DNA of 64,000 bases from contig NZ_JIAW01000001.1 of NCBI RefSeq assembly GCF_000620625.1, positions 248,001 through 312,000 of the forward strand, written 5' to 3'. A program made the position numbers and the translations under genes. Numbering within the stretch: position 1 is the stretch's first letter; each line of letters begins with the position of its first letter. The notes beneath the pieces are model-generated. The model was not told where the DNA came from, made no database searches, and saw only the letters and a program-made list of their open reading frames with translations. Positions 8,178-17,528 of the stretch are shown piece after piece. The DNA is from Mycobacterium sp. URHB0044 (GTDB taxonomy: Bacteria; Actinomycetota; Actinomycetes; Mycobacteriales; Mycobacteriaceae).

Positions 8178-8489
8178 CTAGTGGTCGTGGTCGTGCGCGA
8201 CGGCGTGGTCGTTGGCGTCGATGAGCACGGGAGCGGTGAGTAGTTGGTGACGGTCGACGAGCGTTTCGAGCGCTGCGACCCAATGGTCGAAGTACTCCCA
8301 TTCGCCGCGTTCGGATTCGGGCGTGCCCTCCCAGTCGCCGATCGTCGCGATGAGGCTCTGCTGAAACTCGCTCCACTCGTAGTGGCGGAACTCCGACAGT
8401 GCCAGCGCCAAACCGAATGCCCTGCGCTGCCATTCGTGTTCGAACTGTGGTGCCGCCTGGTCGGTGGTGCAGGTTTCGTGCAGCCTCAT
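8178..8489 (-). CDS. nitrile hydratase activator/accessory protein
   Basis: 103 residues of the small nitrile hydratase accessory family (self-subunit-swapping chaperone type): RAFGLALALSEFRHYEWSEFQQSLI and WxxALExLV are family features. It delivers cobalt to the alpha subunit and helps oxidise the active-site cysteines in known systems. The C terminus ends in AVAHDHDH, a metal-binding tail. Start overlaps the alpha-subunit stop by 4 bases. Confidence 0.8.
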   Translation of the reverse strand: MRLHETCTTDQAAPQFEHEWQRRAFGLALALSEFRHYEWSEFQQSLIATIGDWEGTPESERGEWEYFDHWVAALETLVDRHQLLTAPVLIDANDHAVAHDHDH

Positions 8490-9106
8490 GACGTCGGCCC
8501 TGCCGGCGCGACGCCGATCATCGACTCGGTGGTCACCAGGTCCATCAGCATCTCGTCGGTGAAATCTTCGGTGCCGGAGGGCCGTTCAGGAATGACGAAC
8601 CACCGCGAGTGACCGCTGGAGTCCCACACCTTGATCTCCGTATCGGCTGGTAGGTCGAGCCCGACTTCGGCGAGTACCTTGCGCGGTTCGCGGGCGGCGC
8701 GTGATCGAAAGACCGGATCCTTGTACCAGTACGGCGGCAATCCGAGCACGGGCCAGGGGAAGCATGAGCACAGTGTGCAGATCACCAGGTTGTGGACGCC
8801 GGGTGAATTGGCCACCGCCTGCAGGTGCTCGCCTTCGGCGCCCGCCATGCAGTCGGGCAGGTCGAGTTCCGCGATGGCCGCAGGAGTGTCGACGACGATC
8901 TTGGCGGCGAACTCGGGATCCGTCCAGGCCTTCACCACGATCTTCTTGCCGTTGAGCGGTGTCATCTCGGTCTCGAAGTAGGCGAGCACCTTGTCAACCG
9001 TCAGCGGTGTGATGACACCCTTCTCGATCAGCAGCGACTCCAGCGCGGCGACCTTCGCCGCGCTGGCCTCTTCACGGTCTGGTGGGTAGGCGAACTGTTC
9101 GGTCAT
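8486..9106 (-). CDS. nthA: nitrile hydratase alpha subunit, cobalt type
   Basis: 206 residues. The metal site CTLCSC is at 110-115 (Cys110, Cys113, Ser114, Cys115); Thr at the second position marks the cobalt (non-corrin) type, while iron enzymes have Ser. The flanking FPWPVLGLPPYWYKDP and EIKVWDSS segments are conserved in the family. Converts nitriles to amides as an alpha/beta heterodimer. Starts inside the stop of the beta gene (ATGA), so gene order is beta-alpha-activator, as in other cobalt enzymes. No amidase is in the operon; the nearest is at 61.5 kb. Confidence 0.92.
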   Translation of the reverse strand: MTEQFAYPPDREEASAAKVAALESLLIEKGVITPLTVDKVLAYFETEMTPLNGKKIVVKAWTDPEFAAKIVVDTPAAIAELDLPDCMAGAEGEHLQAVANSPGVHNLVICTLCSCFPWPVLGLPPYWYKDPVFRSRAAREPRKVLAEVGLDLPADTEIKVWDSSGHSRWFVIPERPSGTEDFTDEMLMDLVTTESMIGVAPAGPTS

Positions 9107-9840
9107 GACTGCTCCTCGGTCGGTTCCAGATAGGCCTCGAAAAGTTCGGCGTACAGCGTCAGCGGGCCGTCCTCGGCGCGCGGGCCCCAGAGTTGTGCCG
9201 GCTCGAACTCGACGATGTAGATCGGCATCGGGTCGCCGATGCCGTCGCCGGTGTGGCAGAAGTAGGCATAGTCGCCTTCGAAGACCCGTTCCACCGTGCC
9301 GACGCGGCCGCGCAGGTAGCCGGGCAGCCGGCTGTGCGCGTCGGCGGGCACATCTGCGATCCGGACGTGCGAGCCGACCGCGAACTTCGGGTGTGCGACA
9401 TCGCGGCGGGGGCTGTCGCCGGAACGCAGATACGAGATCACCTGGTCATCGATCGCAGCCTCGCCCGTACCGCCGGCCGTCGATGTGCCGTCGGCGATCC
9501 GGTCGGCGAGTTCCTCCTCGGTGACGTACCCCTTGTCGATGAAGAACTGGGTGATCCCACCCAGCCATTTCTCGTAGTACCGAAACTTGAAGTAGTCGAA
9601 TGGATTCATCGCCTCAGCGCCGGTGCGCAGGCTCGCCCATGTCCATTCGTCCTTCAATGCCGTGGGCACGTCGTCGATGGGGTACTCCGGCAGTGCCGAA
9701 CCGAGGTGGTTGGACAAACCCATCATGGCGACGTGGATGCCGAAGATGCGTTTCTCCCACTCCTCGACGAAGACTCGCTGTTCGAGCGTCAACGGTTCGG
9801 GCAGGCCCTCGAGACCCCCAAGGTAGTGCTGCAGTTTCAT
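9103..9840 (-). CDS. nthB: nitrile hydratase beta subunit
   Basis: 245 residues from ATG 9840. N-terminal helical part (FGIHVAMMGLSNHL, MNPFDYFKFRYYEKWL) and C-terminal SH3-like domain with FAVGSHVRIADV..., RVGTVERVFEGDYAYFCHTGDG and YIVEFEPAQLWG are diagnostic of the beta subunit. The ORF extends upstream through the DUF1097 gene in another frame, but homology starts at 9840 and TGATG links it to DUF1097. Forms the heterodimer with the alpha subunit encoded next. Confidence 0.9.
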   Translation of the reverse strand: MKLQHYLGGLEGLPEPLTLEQRVFVEEWEKRIFGIHVAMMGLSNHLGSALPEYPIDDVPTALKDEWTWASLRTGAEAMNPFDYFKFRYYEKWLGGITQFFIDKGYVTEEELADRIADGTSTAGGTGEAAIDDQVISYLRSGDSPRRDVAHPKFAVGSHVRIADVPADAHSRLPGYLRGRVGTVERVFEGDYAYFCHTGDGIGDPMPIYIVEFEPAQLWGPRAEDGPLTLYAELFEAYLEPTEEQS

Positions 9841-10373
9841 CAGGCCGGGCTTCCTTCCGGGGTCGTTGTCTCCGCGCTTGCTGCAGCGGATTTCGTGGTC
9901 ATCGCAGTGGCCGCGTACTCGGAGAGCAATCCGAACGAGGCGCCGAGTACACAGGCCACCGCAGCGACCAGGCCGGGATGGGAGATGGTCGTGACCGTGA
10001 TGTCGTTCGCGGTTCCCGCCACCGTCGACACCGTGGAGGCGAACCCGACGACGACGGCGGGTGTGGTCGACAGCAGCGACGCCCACGACGCCTGCACCAT
10101 CACCGCACTGCCGACGCCTACGGCGATGGCGGTCACCAAGAGGCTGCCGCCCATCAGGTGAGCCGCATAGAGGCTGGCGGAGGCGATCGCCACGCCGACG
10201 AGATTGGACGCCACGGACCGCGACCAGCCGGCCACGCCGCCGCCGACGAAGAAGAACGATGCCCAGGCCAAGAACACCACCCAGATGGGCACGGTGATGA
10301 TCGTTGCGGTCACGGCGACCGCCACCCCGCCAAGGACGCCGATACTCAGCGTCAGGGCTGATCGAGAATCCAT
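9840..10373 (-). CDS. DUF1097 family membrane protein
   Basis: 177 residues, very hydrophobic with five to six transmembrane segments and a Gly/Ala-rich composition, of the DUF1097 (YcdZ-like) type. ATG 10373 has GGAAGG upstream. First gene of the nitrile hydratase operon, joined to the beta subunit by TGATG. No biochemical role is known; position suggests transport of nitrile, amide or acid, or of urea-like small polar molecules, but this is inference. Confidence 0.7.
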   Translation of the reverse strand: MDSRSALTLSIGVLGGVAVAVTATIITVPIWVVFLAWASFFFVGGGVAGWSRSVASNLVGVAIASASLYAAHLMGGSLLVTAIAVGVGSAVMVQASWASLLSTTPAVVVGFASTVSTVAGTANDITVTTISHPGLVAAVACVLGASFGLLSEYAATAMTTKSAAASAETTTPEGSPA

Positions 10374-10786
10374 TGAACCTTCCTTCCTGATCGAGAACTA
10401 GAGTTCGCCGGTAGCGCAACGGGTTTCGCTCGGTGCCGCGGCGGTTTCTACGGTGCAATCAGATTCACGTCGCGAGGTTTCACCCGCGTTACGCGGCCAT
10501 TTCCTCAACCATCAGGACCGGACAGGAATCAGACAGTTCCGGACTTCGGTAGCCGCTTGGTTCGCGGGTCCGTTGACGGAGATGGCGCGAATCCAATTCT
10601 GTGGCAACAACTGTGACACCCGCTAGCTGGCTTGCGATGACGGCGAAGAGGGTGCGGGTCGCGATGGCCATGATCGGACGCCGGACGAGGCGGCAAGCGG
10701 GATCACGAGCCGGGTGCAACCATGGGTCGCATGCCGGGCCGTACGCGTAGCGTCCTCGACCGGGTGCCACGAAAGGTGGTGGAGAC
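10374..10786. other. intergenic region between nitrile hydratase operon and GlxA-type regulator
   Basis: 413 bases with no credible gene; ORFs here are antisense shadows. It must hold the promoter of the nitrile hydratase operon and of the divergent regulator. The only symmetric element I see is the 13-base hairpin CCGCGTTACGCGG at 10484-10496. No cobalamin riboswitch-like structure was recognised. Confidence 0.6.
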
Positions 10787-11893
10787 GTGTCAGACCACTC
10801 CACGCAAGACAAACGACGACTGCATCGGCCGGACAAGCGCACGGTGCGCCGGACCGCCGGTGCCAATCGTTCGAATGCGCCCAGGACCGTCGTCTTCGCG
10901 CTGTACGACAAGGTGACGTTGCAGGACGTCGCCGCGCCGCTCGAGATATTCGCCCGAGCGAACGACTTCGGGGCGCATTACGAGGTGCTCTTGGCTTCAC
11001 CAACCGGTGAGGCGGTCGCGACGACGGCGTTCGTGGCCCTCAACGTCGACGTGTCACTCGCCGAGGTACCCGATCGGATCGACACCCTGGTCGTGCCCGG
11101 TGGCGTGCCCGCCGACTTCAACTTCACCCCGGGCGAACACGACATTCCCGAAGAACAGACGCCCGATGCCGTCGAACCGGCATTGACGATGGTGCGGGAG
11201 CTGGCGCCGCGGGCGCGCAGAGTCGCGTCGGTCTGCACGGGAGCCTTCGTGCTCGCGGCCCTCGGACTTCTGGACGGCCGTCGTGCGACCACGCATTGGG
11301 CGCATTGCCAGGAACTTGCTCGCACCTATCCGAAGGTCGTGGTCGAGGCCGACTCACTGTTCGTTCAAGACGGCCGGTTCATCACCGGTGCCGGGATCAG
11401 CGCCGGGGTCGACCTGGCGCTTGCGCTCGTGGAAAGTGATTACGGACCGGACATGGCTCGACGCGTGGCGCGGTGGATGGTCGTCTTCCTCCAACGCCCT
11501 GGCGGGCAGGCGCAGTTCAGTGTGTGGACCGAATCAGCACTGCCGGTCACGAAGGGGCTTCGCGAGATCCTGGACTCCGTCGTGTGCGATCCGGGGGCGG
11601 ATCACTCGATCGCGGCCATGGCGGGTCGTGCGGCGGTGAGCGAGCGGCATCTGGTGCGCATGTTCCGGGTGCAGGTCGGAATGACGCCGGCCCGGTTCGT
11701 CGAACAAGCACGACTGGAGGCCGCGAAAGTGCTTCTCGCGGCGGGAGATCAGAGTCAGGAAGCCGTCGCGCGACGGGCCGGGTTTGGTTCGGCGGACACG
11801 ATGCGACGCACCTTCCGCCGCAATCTCGCCGTCTCGCCAAGTATGTATCGCAGCCGATTTCGCACGACCGGAATCAACCGCGTCAAGCCTTGA
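10787..11893 (+). CDS. GlxA-family transcriptional regulator (DJ-1/PfpI domain plus AraC helix-turn-helix)
   Basis: 368 residues. After a basic tail, a DJ-1/PfpI amidotransferase-like domain (about 30-215) carries the nucleophile-elbow motif SVCTGAFVLAALGLLDGRRATTHW, and an AraC/XylS two-HTH domain occupies about 250-360 (SERHLVRMFRVQVGMTPARFV; EAVARRAGFGSADTMRRTFRR). GTG 10787 has a purine-rich site GGTGGTGGAGA. Divergent from the nitrile hydratase operon, which it probably activates; nitrile hydratase genes are often governed by such regulators. Confidence 0.85.
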   Translation: MSDHSTQDKRRLHRPDKRTVRRTAGANRSNAPRTVVFALYDKVTLQDVAAPLEIFARANDFGAHYEVLLASPTGEAVATTAFVALNVDVSLAEVPDRIDTLVVPGGVPADFNFTPGEHDIPEEQTPDAVEPALTMVRELAPRARRVASVCTGAFVLAALGLLDGRRATTHWAHCQELARTYPKVVVEADSLFVQDGRFITGAGISAGVDLALALVESDYGPDMARRVARWMVVFLQRPGGQAQFSVWTESALPVTKGLREILDSVVCDPGADHSIAAMAGRAAVSERHLVRMFRVQVGMTPARFVEQARLEAAKVLLAAGDQSQEAVARRAGFGSADTMRRTFRRNLAVSPSMYRSRFRTTGINRVKP

Positions 11894-12150
11894 GAGTCGG
11901 AGCGGGGCCGGCGTCGAGGACCCTGCTGTCACGGGTGGCGACGGTGAAGCCGCGGCGTAGGGCCTGCGCGACGATAACGCGGTCGGGGATCCTTGTGGTT
12001 CCAGGGCAGCTGTCCGGCGAGAATCGCATCGGGCGATTCGATCCGCATCTCCGTGGTGTTCATGCCGCCAAGGATGTCGCTCCATGCGGACAGCAATGCG
12101 GCGCCGTCGAGGCGTCCAAGCCGCGTGTTGATGGCGATTTCCCAGGCCCC
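11883..12150 (-). pseudogene. vapC-like PIN-domain toxin remnant, truncated and frameshifted
   Basis: Minus-strand reading from about 12147 gives AWEIAINTRLGRL, then ..AILAGQLPWNHKDP, which match the middle of type II VapC toxins (WEIAIK..LGKL; LPWxHxDP). After GATCCC the frame changes: DRVIVAQALRRGFTVATRD continues in another frame to TGA at 11885-11883, matching the VapC C terminus. Relative to intact toxins two bases are missing at about 11985. The N-terminal 40 residues with the first catalytic Asp and any antitoxin gene are absent. The tail overlaps the end of the GlxA gene by 11 bases. Confidence 0.7.
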
Positions 12151-12247
12151 TCGTCGTGGGGTCCGCCAACCCAAGTTCGCCTTCAGGTTTGAAACCGGCC
12201 GCTGGGGCTAACCCTATGAACCGGCGTCGGTCACAGGAGGTCGGCTC

Positions 12248-13594
12248 ATGGTCACTGGAGACAGTGGGGTCACGGGCACGGAGCAACTTGAGCCGGGATC
12301 GCAGCGCGTACAGGTACGGCGTGCAGCGCTGGCGAGCTCGATCGGCACGACGATCGAGTGGTACGACTTCTTCCTCTACAACACGGCCGCCGCGCTGGTC
12401 TTTCCACACCTGTTCTTCCCAGCCTCCAGCACGTACGCAGGCGCGATGCAGTCATTCGCGACTTACTTCGTGGGCTTCGCGGCACGACCGATCGGCGCGG
12501 CCATCTTCGGGCACTGGGGCGACCGGATCGGCCGCAAGACCACGCTGATCATCACGCTGCTGGTCATGGGCGTCTCGTCCGCAGTCATCGGCATCCTGCC
12601 CGGGACCGCAACCATCGGCGTCGCCGCGCCGCTGCTGCTCGTAACGTTGCGTGTGCTGCAGGGGATTGCGGTCGGCGGCGAGTGGAGCGGCTCGGTGCTG
12701 CTCACGATGGAATGGGGCGACCAGAAGAGGCGCGGTCTGCTCGGCAGTTTCGCCCAGGTCGGCGTGCCCGTGGGGTTGGTGCTGGGCACCGGCGGCATGA
12801 CGCTGCTGTCCGCGACGATGTCGGACGAAACCTTCGACTCCTGGGGTTGGCGGGTGCCCTTCCTGGCCAGCCTGATACTCGTCGCCATCGGCCTGGTGAT
12901 CCGGCTGAAGATTCTCGAGACTCCGATGTTCAGCAGGGTGCTGGAGCAAGGCAAGACGGCGAGCGCCCCGGTCGCAGACGTGATCCGCCGTCACTGGCGG
13001 GAAATCCTGCTCTCGGCCGGACTGCGCTTCGTCGAACAGATGCCGTTCTATCTGTTCACTACGTTCGTGTTGACCTTCGTCGTGCAACGCCACCACTACA
13101 GCAAGACATTCGTGCTGACCGCGGTTCTGGTCGGCGCAATCGTCGAGCTCGCGACGATCCCGTTCTTCTCCCATCTCTCGGATTCAGTGGGCAGAAAACG
13201 GGTCTACCTCGCGGGCGCTGTCATCGCCGGTCTGTTCGCGTTTCCGTACTTCGCGGTGCTGACGCATGGCGGGCAGGTACCCATCTTCATCGCGGTCGTG
13301 TTGTCGATGATCGTGCACTCGATGATGTACGGCCCGCAGGCCGCTTTGATCGGCGAGAGCTTCCCGACGCATTTGCGGTATGGCGGCGCCGGTCTCGGCT
13401 ACCAATTGGCGTCGGTCTTCGCGGGCGGACCGGCTCCCCTCATAGCGACGTGGCTGCTGCACGAGACAGGGACGTCGTATGCGATCTCGGGCTACATCGT
13501 ATTGGCCGCGGTCATCACCGTGTTGTGTTGCCTTGCGCTGCCTGACCGTTCGCGTGTCAACATCGATGACGCAGCGATCTACGATCGCGCCTGA
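12248..13594 (+). CDS. MFS transporter, metabolite:H+ symporter family
   Basis: 448 residues with about 12 transmembrane helices. Family marks: SSIGTTIEWYDFFLY in helix 1, HWGDRIGRK in the loop 2-3 motif A, LQGIAVGGEWSGSVL in helix 4, and SDSVGRKR in the loop 8-9 repeat. This points to the MHS group (shikimate, alpha-ketoglutarate, proline/betaine-type carriers); substrate cannot be told. ATG 12248 follows AGGAGG (12236-12241). Single-gene unit; a palindromic terminator-like element follows at 13625. Confidence 0.85.
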   Translation: MVTGDSGVTGTEQLEPGSQRVQVRRAALASSIGTTIEWYDFFLYNTAAALVFPHLFFPASSTYAGAMQSFATYFVGFAARPIGAAIFGHWGDRIGRKTTLIITLLVMGVSSAVIGILPGTATIGVAAPLLLVTLRVLQGIAVGGEWSGSVLLTMEWGDQKRRGLLGSFAQVGVPVGLVLGTGGMTLLSATMSDETFDSWGWRVPFLASLILVAIGLVIRLKILETPMFSRVLEQGKTASAPVADVIRRHWREILLSAGLRFVEQMPFYLFTTFVLTFVVQRHHYSKTFVLTAVLVGAIVELATIPFFSHLSDSVGRKRVYLAGAVIAGLFAFPYFAVLTHGGQVPIFIAVVLSMIVHSMMYGPQAALIGESFPTHLRYGGAGLGYQLASVFAGGPAPLIATWLLHETGTSYAISGYIVLAAVITVLCCLALPDRSRVNIDDAAIYDRA

Positions 13595-13624
13595 ACAAGC
13601 CGCTTGCACTCGAGAAGGTCACCG

Positions 13625-13644
13625 GTGGCGTCGGCCGACGCCAC
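13625..13644. terminator. perfect 20-bp palindrome, probable terminator of the MFS gene
   Basis: GTGGCGTCGGCCGACGCCAC is a perfect inverted repeat 31 bases after the MFS stop. As RNA it can form an 8-bp GC stem with a GGCC loop; no U-tract follows, as is common in mycobacteria. It could also limit transcription from the convergent DUF732 gene. Confidence 0.45.
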
Positions 13645-13756
13645 GACTGTGCACCTGACGAGATTTGAGCCCCGATTCTCTCGTCAGATGCACACTCGCG
13701 CAACGAAAGACCCTCCAGCACCGGTGCCGCGCCTGAACGAGCCGTTGGTTGCGTGG

Positions 13757-14098
13757 CTAGGTATGTGGGGTTGCTGCGGCCCTATCGAGGACCACGCGCT
13801 GCTCGGGACAGTAGTAGTCGATGGCCGCACCGAGAAACTGCCAGGACTGCTCGGTCGTGCTGCCCGTCTGCAACTGCGCGGAGATGAACTTCGCCGACTG
13901 AAAGGCGTCGTGGTCGACGTTGGTGTACAGCCGCTTACAGGCGATCTTGGCGATCCAGGCGTTGTAGTCCTTCTGCCCGTAGATGCCGTAGACGTGCAGT
14001 TGATTGGTGAAGTCGGTGTCCGGGTCGGCGTGCGCGATACCAGACGCACCCAAAACCATTGCCGCACTGGCGATCATCGCCGCCGCAAGACGTCTCAT
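13757..14098 (-). CDS. DUF732 secreted protein
   Basis: 113 residues with a signal peptide ([20 protein letters not shown], cleavage probably after AHA at 25) and a DUF732 domain with two cysteines (IACKRLY, DYYCPEQR) likely forming a disulfide. DUF732 proteins are small exported mycobacterial proteins without known function. The start overlaps the MmpL stop (TGATG), so it is the third gene of an MmpS-MmpL operon and may be a periplasmic partner of the transporter. Confidence 0.75.
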   Translation of the reverse strand: MRRLAAAMIASAAMVLGASGIAHADPDTDFTNQLHVYGIYGQKDYNAWIAKIACKRLYTNVDHDAFQSAKFISAQLQTGSTTEQSWQFLGAAIDYYCPEQRVVLDRAAATPHT

Positions 14099-16995
14099 CA
14101 GACTGCTGCTTCCTCTGGTCGGGACTGGATCGGCTTGGGCCACGGGGCCGGCACCGGGCGAGGCCGGACGTGCCTTGGCCACCAGAACCACTTGCCCAGC
14201 AGCGCGGCGATCGACGGCGTCATCAACGACCGGACGACGAGCGTGTCGAAGAGCAAGCCCAGGCCGATGGTCGTACCGACTTGTCCGATGACGATCAAAC
14301 TGCTGACCGACATGGACATCATGGTGAAGGCGAACACCAATCCTGCTGAGGTGACCACGGATCCGGTACCGACCATGGCCCGGATGATGCCGGTGTGGAG
14401 TCCCGCGTAGATCTCCTCCTTCATGCGTGACACCAGCAGCAGGTTGTAGTCGGCGCCGACGGCCAGAAGGATGATGACGGACATCGGCAGCACCATCCAG
14501 TGCAACGGGATCCCCACGATGTGCTGCCACAGCATTACGGACAGCCCGAAGGATGCGGCCAGGGACAACACGACGGTGCCGACGATGACTGCGGCAGCCA
14601 CGACGGCCCGGGTGAGAACCACCATGATGATGAAGATCAAGATGAGCGCGGCCACTGCGGCGATGAGCAGGTCGTAGTTGGCGCCCTGTTGCATGTCCTT
14701 GTACATGGCGGCGCTACCACCGAGATAGATCGAGGAGCCCTCGAGCGGTGTGCCCTTGATCGCGTCTTCCGCCGCCGTCTTGAGCGGCTCGATGCGAGAC
14801 GTACCTTCCTGCGTCAACGGATCACCTTGGTGAATGATGGTGAACCGCACCGCATGTCCGTCAGGCGACAGGAACAGCTTGATGCCCCGCTTGAAGTCGG
14901 CGTTCTCGAAGGCTTCCGGCGGCAGGTAGAACGAATCGTCGTTCTTGGCGTCGTCGAAGGCCTCGCCCATCGCGGTGGCGTTGTCCTGCGAGGCCATCGT
15001 CAGATCCTGCTGCGCCTTCTGCGACTGATACTGGTTCAGCATCATCTGCTTCTGATCCTTCATCGACTGGATCATCGTCGGCATGATGGCGACCATCTGC
15101 GGCATCAGGTCGGCCAGGCGTTGCATGTCGGGCACCAGGTCCTGGATGTCGTCCGACATGGTGCTGATGCCGTCGAGGGTGTCGAACACCGACCGCATCG
15201 ACCAGCACACCGGAATGTCGAAACAGTGCGGTTCCCAGTAGAAGTAATTGCGCAACGGCCGGAAGAAGTCGTCGAAGTTCGCGATGTTGTCCCGTACTTC
15301 GGCGACGTCGATCGACGTCTTCTTCATCTTGTCGACCATGGCTTGGGTGACGTTGGCCATCTGCTGCGTGATGCCCTGCATGATCGTCATCGAGTCGATG
15401 GTCACCTGCATGGCGTCGGCCTGTTTGAGTGTGTTCGCCATCGTCATCTGCAAGTAGTCGTTGTTCATGATCTGGCCAGTGCTGTTCTGGCTGATCGAGT
15501 ACGGAATCGTCGAGTGCTCGATCGGCTTGCCCTCGGGCCGGGTGATCGTCTGGACCTGAGCGATGCCGTGCACGCGCACGAGAGCCTTGGCGATCTTGTC
15601 GATGACGAGGAAGTCCGCCGGATTGCGCAGGTCGTGATCGGTCTCGATCATCATCAGATCCGGATTCATCTTCGCCGGGGAGAAGTGCCGGTCCGCGGCC
15701 GCGTAGCCAACGTTCGCCGGCACGTCGCCGGGTAGATAGATGCGGTCGTTGTAGGTGGTGTGGTAGCCGGGAAGTGTCAGCAGGCCCACCAGGGACACGG
15801 CGATGGCGCCAACCAGGATCAAGCCCGGCCAGCGGACCGTCGCGGTACCGACCCGGCGCCAACCCCTGGCTTGCTTCATGCGTCGGGGTTCCAGCACGCG
15901 CCTGAACCGACTGAACACCGAAATGACCGCGGGGCCAAGGGTTAGGGCGGCCGCGACGACGAGCACCATGCCGATCGACAGCGGAATGCCCATGGACTGG
16001 AAGTAGGGCAGCCGGGTGAAGTGCAGGCAGAGGGTCGCGCCGGCGATGGTCAGCCCCGACGCGAGCACGACGTGCGCCGTTCCGTGGAACATGGTGTAGT
16101 AGGCCGATTCTCGGTCCTCACCAAGCCTTCGGGCCTCCTGATATCGACCGATCAGGAAGATCGCGTAGTCGGTGGCCGCGGCAATGGCCAAGGTAACCAA
16201 CAGGTTCGTGGCGAACGTGGTCAGACCGAAGACGTCGTGGTAGCCGAGGAACGCCACCAGGCCGCGAGCGCCGGAGAGCTCCAGCACCACCATCACGATC
16301 ACGATGAGCGTCGTGATGATCGACCGGTAGACGAGCAGCAGCATGATGATGATGACGCCGAAGGTCACCAGTTCGATCAGCTGCATGCTCTTGTCGCCGA
16401 CCTCGTTCTGGTCGGTGGACGTCGCTGCCGGGCCCGCCACGTACGCCTTCACGCCTGCTGGAGCGGGAGTGTCGGCGGCGATGTGGCGCACCGCGTCCAC
16501 CGACTCGTTGGCGATCGTCTCTCCTTGATCGCCCGCGATGTAGACCTGGACGTAGGCAGCCTTGCCGTCGACGCTTTGGGCGCCGGCAGCGGTGAACGAG
16601 TCGCCCCAGAAGTCCTGGACGTGCTGAACGTGTGTGGTGTCGGCCCGCAGCTTCTGAACGATCTGGTCGTAGAAGTGATGTGCGTCGGCGCCCAATGGCT
16701 CGTCGCCTTCGAGCACGATCATGACCGAGCTACTGGTCTTGTACTCCTTGAACACTTCGCCGACGCGTTTGGTCGCGATCATCGACGGTGCATCGTTGGG
16801 ACTCATCGACACCGCGCGCAGCTTGCCGACTTCTTCGAGCTGCGGCACGACGGTGTTGAGGATGGCGATGATCGCGATCCACACCAGGATGATCGGCACC
16901 GCGAACGTCCGGATGAAGCGTGGGATCCGCGGGCGCGCGCTATGGCGGGCCGTCGGCATGGCGTCAGTGGGGGTGTCGTCCACGGGTGCGCTCAT
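14098..16995 (-). CDS. MmpL family RND transporter
   Basis: 965 residues from ATG 16995, which overlaps the mmpS stop (ATGA). RND layout: helix 1 near 25-45, a periplasmic loop, helices 2-6 at about 190-360 (with the GDxxT-like [15 protein letters not shown]sp pair), a second long loop with Met-rich helical content (about 470-690; [26 protein letters not shown]), and helices 7-12 ending with [16 protein letters not shown] and WPRH. This is the MmpL4/5 type that exports siderophores or drugs with MmpS. The divergent TetR probably represses it; inhibitor-efflux or lipid/siderophore export are both possible. Confidence 0.88.
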   Translation of the reverse strand: MSAPVDDTPTDAMPTARHSARPRIPRFIRTFAVPIILVWIAIIAILNTVVPQLEEVGKLRAVSMSPNDAPSMIATKRVGEVFKEYKTSSSVMIVLEGDEPLGADAHHFYDQIVQKLRADTTHVQHVQDFWGDSFTAAGAQSVDGKAAYVQVYIAGDQGETIANESVDAVRHIAADTPAPAGVKAYVAGPAATSTDQNEVGDKSMQLIELVTFGVIIIMLLLVYRSIITTLIVIVMVVLELSGARGLVAFLGYHDVFGLTTFATNLLVTLAIAAATDYAIFLIGRYQEARRLGEDRESAYYTMFHGTAHVVLASGLTIAGATLCLHFTRLPYFQSMGIPLSIGMVLVVAAALTLGPAVISVFSRFRRVLEPRRMKQARGWRRVGTATVRWPGLILVGAIAVSLVGLLTLPGYHTTYNDRIYLPGDVPANVGYAAADRHFSPAKMNPDLMMIETDHDLRNPADFLVIDKIAKALVRVHGIAQVQTITRPEGKPIEHSTIPYSISQNSTGQIMNNDYLQMTMANTLKQADAMQVTIDSMTIMQGITQQMANVTQAMVDKMKKTSIDVAEVRDNIANFDDFFRPLRNYFYWEPHCFDIPVCWSMRSVFDTLDGISTMSDDIQDLVPDMQRLADLMPQMVAIMPTMIQSMKDQKQMMLNQYQSQKAQQDLTMASQDNATAMGEAFDDAKNDDSFYLPPEAFENADFKRGIKLFLSPDGHAVRFTIIHQGDPLTQEGTSRIEPLKTAAEDAIKGTPLEGSSIYLGGSAAMYKDMQQGANYDLLIAAVAALILIFIIMVVLTRAVVAAAVIVGTVVLSLAASFGLSVMLWQHIVGIPLHWMVLPMSVIILLAVGADYNLLLVSRMKEEIYAGLHTGIIRAMVGTGSVVTSAGLVFAFTMMSMSVSSLIVIGQVGTTIGLGLLFDTLVVRSLMTPSIAALLGKWFWWPRHVRPRPVPAPWPKPIQSRPEEAAV

Positions 16996-17417
16996 GCCGA
17001 TTTCACCAAGCAGAAGGTTTCGGCATTCACGCCCGTACGGGTCCTTTCGTCCTTGATCTCCTGATCGACGGAGATCCGGCAGCTGATGGTGTCGCCGTCC
17101 CCTTGCGCCAAAATGTTGGGCGACGCGGACGGCGACGTGGTCGTCAACGTCAAGCTCCACGGCAACGCCGTGCTTGCGACGCGCTGCGGCTTGCCCTCAA
17201 GGTCCAGGTAGTTGATGACGGCCGTACCGCCCGAGCCGGACACCTCGTACGTCACGACCTTGGGGTTGAAGTCGGCCGCGCTGTCCGAACCGATGGGTGT
17301 CACCACGACCGGGTTCGACCCGAAGACGGACCGCAGCTGGGCGACGGCCACGCCGCCTACCGCAACCGCCACCACGATCAGTATGGGCAGCCACACGCGG
17401 CCAATCACTTTGGTCAC
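16992..17417 (-). CDS. MmpS family membrane-anchored accessory protein
   Basis: 141 residues: one N-terminal transmembrane helix (about 8-27) and a periplasmic beta-sandwich domain with [27 protein letters not shown] and two cysteines, the MmpS hallmark. Starts with GTG at 17417. Coupled to mmpL by ATGA. Likely forms the periplasmic part of the MmpS-MmpL complex. Its promoter lies at 17484-17512 under a TetR-like palindrome. Confidence 0.85.
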   Translation of the reverse strand: MTKVIGRVWLPILIVVAVAVGGVAVAQLRSVFGSNPVVVTPIGSDSAADFNPKVVTYEVSGSGGTAVINYLDLEGKPQRVASTALPWSLTLTTTSPSASPNILAQGDGDTISCRISVDQEIKDERTRTGVNAETFCLVKSA

Positions 17418-17483
17418 TTGGTCGGAGCCCTTTCGGCGTTGGAGGCGACCCTTGGGCGTCGGCGCCGGGAAAGGTCTCTAGGG

Positions 17484-17512
17484 AACCTAACCAATAAAGT
17501 GGATAGGGTCAA
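17484..17512 (-). promoter_or_regulatory. promoter of mmpS-mmpL-DUF732
   Basis: On the minus strand TTGACC (17512-17507) and TAGGTT (17489-17484) are separated by exactly 17 bases, a good sigma-A promoter. It overlaps the palindrome at 17500-17516, so repressor binding would block RNA polymerase. Confidence 0.6.
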
Positions 17513-17516
17513 TCCA
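17500..17516. promoter_or_regulatory. candidate TetR operator of the mmpS/tetR divergent promoters
   Basis: TGGATAGGGTCAATCCA is an inverted repeat with 5-base perfect arms and a 7-base centre. It covers the -35 box of the mmpS promoter and abuts the TATAAT (17517-17522) of the divergent tetR, so one bound repressor would silence both. Confidence 0.6.
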
Positions 17517-17522
17517 TATAAT
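17517..17522 (+). promoter_or_regulatory. -10 box of tetR (leaderless)
   Basis: TATAAT is followed by six bases and then the GTG at 17529, so the expected transcription start is the first base of the start codon. This supports 17529 over the ATG at 17553 and a leaderless message. Confidence 0.55.
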
Positions 17523-17528
17523 TGACGT

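Noticed and set aside
10484..10496. CCGCGTTACGCGG palindrome before the nitrile hydratase operon
   Set aside because: Short GC-rich palindromes are frequent by chance here; no second copy found, so not called an operator.
12358..13545. 395-codon plus-strand ORF in another frame of the MFS gene
   Set aside because: Arg-rich shadow frame without transmembrane segments.
14500..15735. 411-codon plus-strand ORF within mmpL
   Set aside because: His/Arg/Val-rich shadow of the MmpL frame.
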